Part shown: one piece after another, positions 62,528 through 64,000 of the stretch
Layout of the letters: the number at the start of each line of letters is the position of its first letter
Position numbering within the stretch: the stretch's first letter is position 1
Origin: Streptomyces sp. 11x1
Lineage (GTDB): Bacteria > Actinomycetota > Actinomycetes > Streptomycetales > Streptomycetaceae
Reading direction: 5' to 3'
NCBI RefSeq assembly: GCF_032598905.1
Contig: NZ_CP122458.1
Coordinates: 9,573,001 to 9,637,000, forward strand
Length of the DNA stretch: 64,000 bases
Made by a program: the position numbers and the translations under genes
The notes under the pieces: model-generated
Seen by the model: only the letters and a program-made list of their open reading frames with translations
Told to the model about the DNA's origin: nothing
Databases searched by the model: none

Positions 62528-64000
62528 GGATCTCCTTTGGCCGGGTCGCTGCCCGGTTCACTTCACTGCTGCCCAGCCGCACCGATCTGGCGGAGATACG
62601 CCGGGATCCGCGCCGGGACCTGCTGGCCGGCCTCACTGTGGCGATCGTCGCGCTGCCGCTCGCGCTCGGCTTCGGCGTCTCCTCCGGGCTCGGCGCCGAG
62701 GCGGGGCTGGCGACCGCCGTCGTCGCCGGTGCGCTCGCCGCGATCTTCGGCGGTTCGAATCTGCAGGTGTCCGGGCCGACCGGCGCGATGACGGTAGTCC
62801 TGGTACCGATCGTCGCCGCGTACGGGCCGGGCGGGGTGCTGACCGTCGGGCTGATGGCCGGCGTCATGCTCGTCATGCTCGCGGTGCTCAAGGCCGGCAA
62901 GTACATGCAGTACGTGCCCGCCCCGGTCGTGGAGGGTTTCACGCTCGGCATCGCCTGCGTCATCGGACTGCAGCAGATCCCGAACGCCCTCGGTGTACCC
63001 AAGCCCGAGGGGGACCGCGTCCTCGTGGTGACCTGGCACGCGCTGGAGGAGTCCGCGCAGAATCCGAACTGGACCGCCGCCGCCTTCGCCCTGGCGGTCG
63101 CCGCCGTCATGCTCATCGGGGCCCGCCTGCGGCCCACAATCCCCTTCTCCATCCTCGCCGTGATCGCGGCGACGATCGTGGCCCAGGTCGCCGGCCTGGA
63201 TGCGGCCAAGCCGATCGGTGACCTGCCGTCCGGCCTGCCCGCCCCGTCGCTGGCCTTCCTCGACCTCGGTTCGCTCGGTTCGCTGCTGGCCCCGGCGGTC
63301 GCGGTGGCGGCGCTGGCCGCGCTGGAGTCGCTGCTGTCGGCCTCGGTGGCCGATGGCATGACGGTCGGGCAGAAGCACGACCCGGACCGGGAACTCTTCG
63401 GCCAGGGGCTGGCCAACATCGCCTCCCCGCTGTTCGGAGGCGTGCCCGCGACCGGCGCGATCGCCCGGACCGCGGTCAACGTACGCACCGGCGGGAGCTC
63501 GCGGCTGGCCTCCCTCGTCCACGCCGCGGTCCTCGCGGTGATCGTCTTCGCGGCGGCACCGCTTGTCTCCAGGATTCCGCTGGCGGCGCTGGCGGGCGTG
63601 CTGCTGGCCACCGCGATCCGCATGGTCGAGGTCGGCTCGCTCAAGGCGATGGCGAAGGCGACCCGTTCCGATGCGCTGATCCTCGTGCTGACCGCCGTCG
63701 CGACGCTCGCCCTCGACCTCGTGTACGCGGTGATCATCGGCCTGGTGGTCGCGGGCGCCCTCGCCCTGCGCGCGGTCGCCAAGCAGGCCCGCCTCGAAGA
63801 GGTCCCCCTCGACCGCGGTGACCACAGCGCCGAGGAGCACGCGCTGCTGGCCGAGCACATCGTGGCGTACCGGATCGACGGTCCGCTGTTCTTCGCCGCC
63901 GCTCACCGCTTCCTGCTGGAGCTGGCCGAGGTGGCCGACGTCCGCGTGATCATCCTGCGCATGTCGAGGGTGACGACCATCGACGCCACCGGCGCCCTGG
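62524..64000 (+). CDS. SulP family inorganic anion transporter, 3' end cut by window
   Basis: At least 492 residues. The membrane core is clear: DLLAGLTVAIVALPLALGFG, SGPTGAMTVVLVPIVAAYGP, VEGFTLGIACVIGLQQIPNA, LESLLSASVADGMT, TGAIARTAVNVRTGGSSRLA. The start of the C-terminal STAS domain (FFAAAHRFLLELAEVADVRV) is visible before the window ends. Substrates in the family include sulfate, bicarbonate and oxalate. ATG overlaps the arsR stop, so the two are translationally coupled. Confidence 0.93.
   Translation, partial: MRISFGRVAARFTSLLPSRTDLAEIRRDPRRDLLAGLTVAIVALPLALGFGVSSGLGAEAGLATAVVAGALAAIFGGSNLQVSGPTGAMTVVLVPIVAAYGPGGVLTVGLMAGVMLVMLAVLKAGKYMQYVPAPVVEGFTLGIACVIGLQQIPNALGVPKPEGDRVLVVTWHALEESAQNPNWTAAAFALAVAAVMLIGARLRPTIPFSILAVIAATIVAQVAGLDAAKPIGDLPSGLPAPSLAFLDLGSLGSLLAPAVAVAALAALESLLSASVADGMTVGQKHDPDRELFGQGLANIASPLFGGVPATGAIARTAVNVRTGGSSRLASLVHAAVLAVIVFAAAPLVSRIPLAALAGVLLATAIRMVEVGSLKAMAKATRSDALILVLTAVATLALDLVYAVIIGLVVAGALALRAVAKQARLEEVPLDRGDHSAEEHALLAEHIVAYRIDGPLFFAAAHRFLLELAEVADVRVIILRMSRVTTIDATGAL

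Overview
The window is high-GC actinobacterial DNA with frequent GTG starts, GTGA/ATGA translational coupling and families typical of Streptomyces (DUF6397, DUF5709, DUF3516 helicase, GAF-ANTAR regulators, srs-type phenolic lipid genes). I read it as a Streptomyces chromosome segment, probably from an arm, because ordinary single-copy genes give way to decayed genes and then to nested mobile elements.

1-19.2 kb is conserved: a DUF6397 gene (5' end outside the window), a helicase-thioesterase operon, a YdjM-like membrane protein, DUF5709, a heterodimeric ABC exporter, an L,D-transpeptidase-like lipoprotein, a PNGase A-like secreted protein, a DctA-type carrier, a MarR/ABC exporter pair with palindromic operator candidates, an MltG-like protein, and a flavoprotein coupled to a dead SsuB-like ATPase gene.

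19.2-33.5 kb is accessory: yjbQ, a decayed tRNA, an srsABC-like type III PKS operon with a divergent UbiA prenyltransferase, then a run of small stress or envelope genes of which many are frameshifted (DUF6328, CsbD, YihY/BrkB) mixed with intact PRC-barrel and small membrane proteins. A coupled STAS-GNAT-GAF/ANTAR-GAF/ANTAR operon follows, then a 3' scrap of a second yjbQ, a serine-recombinase relic and a fumarylacetoacetate hydrolase-like gene.

33.5-46.8 kb looks like a catabolic cluster: P450, 3Fe-4S ferredoxin, FdhF/YdeP-like molybdoenzyme (broken by two frameshifts), APC permease, aldehyde dehydrogenase, class I amidotransferase-like hydrolase and a helical protein on the + strand; GcvT-like folate methyltransferase, PurU and FolD on the - strand. 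Two paralogous TetR genes flank it. The P450 and gcvT promoters share a near-identical layout with a TATCC-N4-GGATA palindrome between -35 and -10. I infer oxidative demethylation of a methylated (probably amine) substrate with the C1 unit passing through tetrahydrofolate to formate.

46.8-60.7 kb is a stack of mobile DNA: gene scraps; a group II intron whose reverse transcriptase is split by a 2.26-kb serine-recombinase element with terminal inverted repeats and a 2-bp duplication; an IS3-type element with a frameshifted transposase; and an IS4-type element (42-bp inverted repeats, 8-bp duplication) containing an IS21-type element whose two tips each carry an ISL3-type element inserted in the same relative orientation with its own 8-bp duplication. 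60.8-64 kb returns to ordinary genes: STAS protein, YjdM/PhnA, and a coupled ArsR-SulP pair with a palindromic operator candidate; the SulP gene runs off the window.
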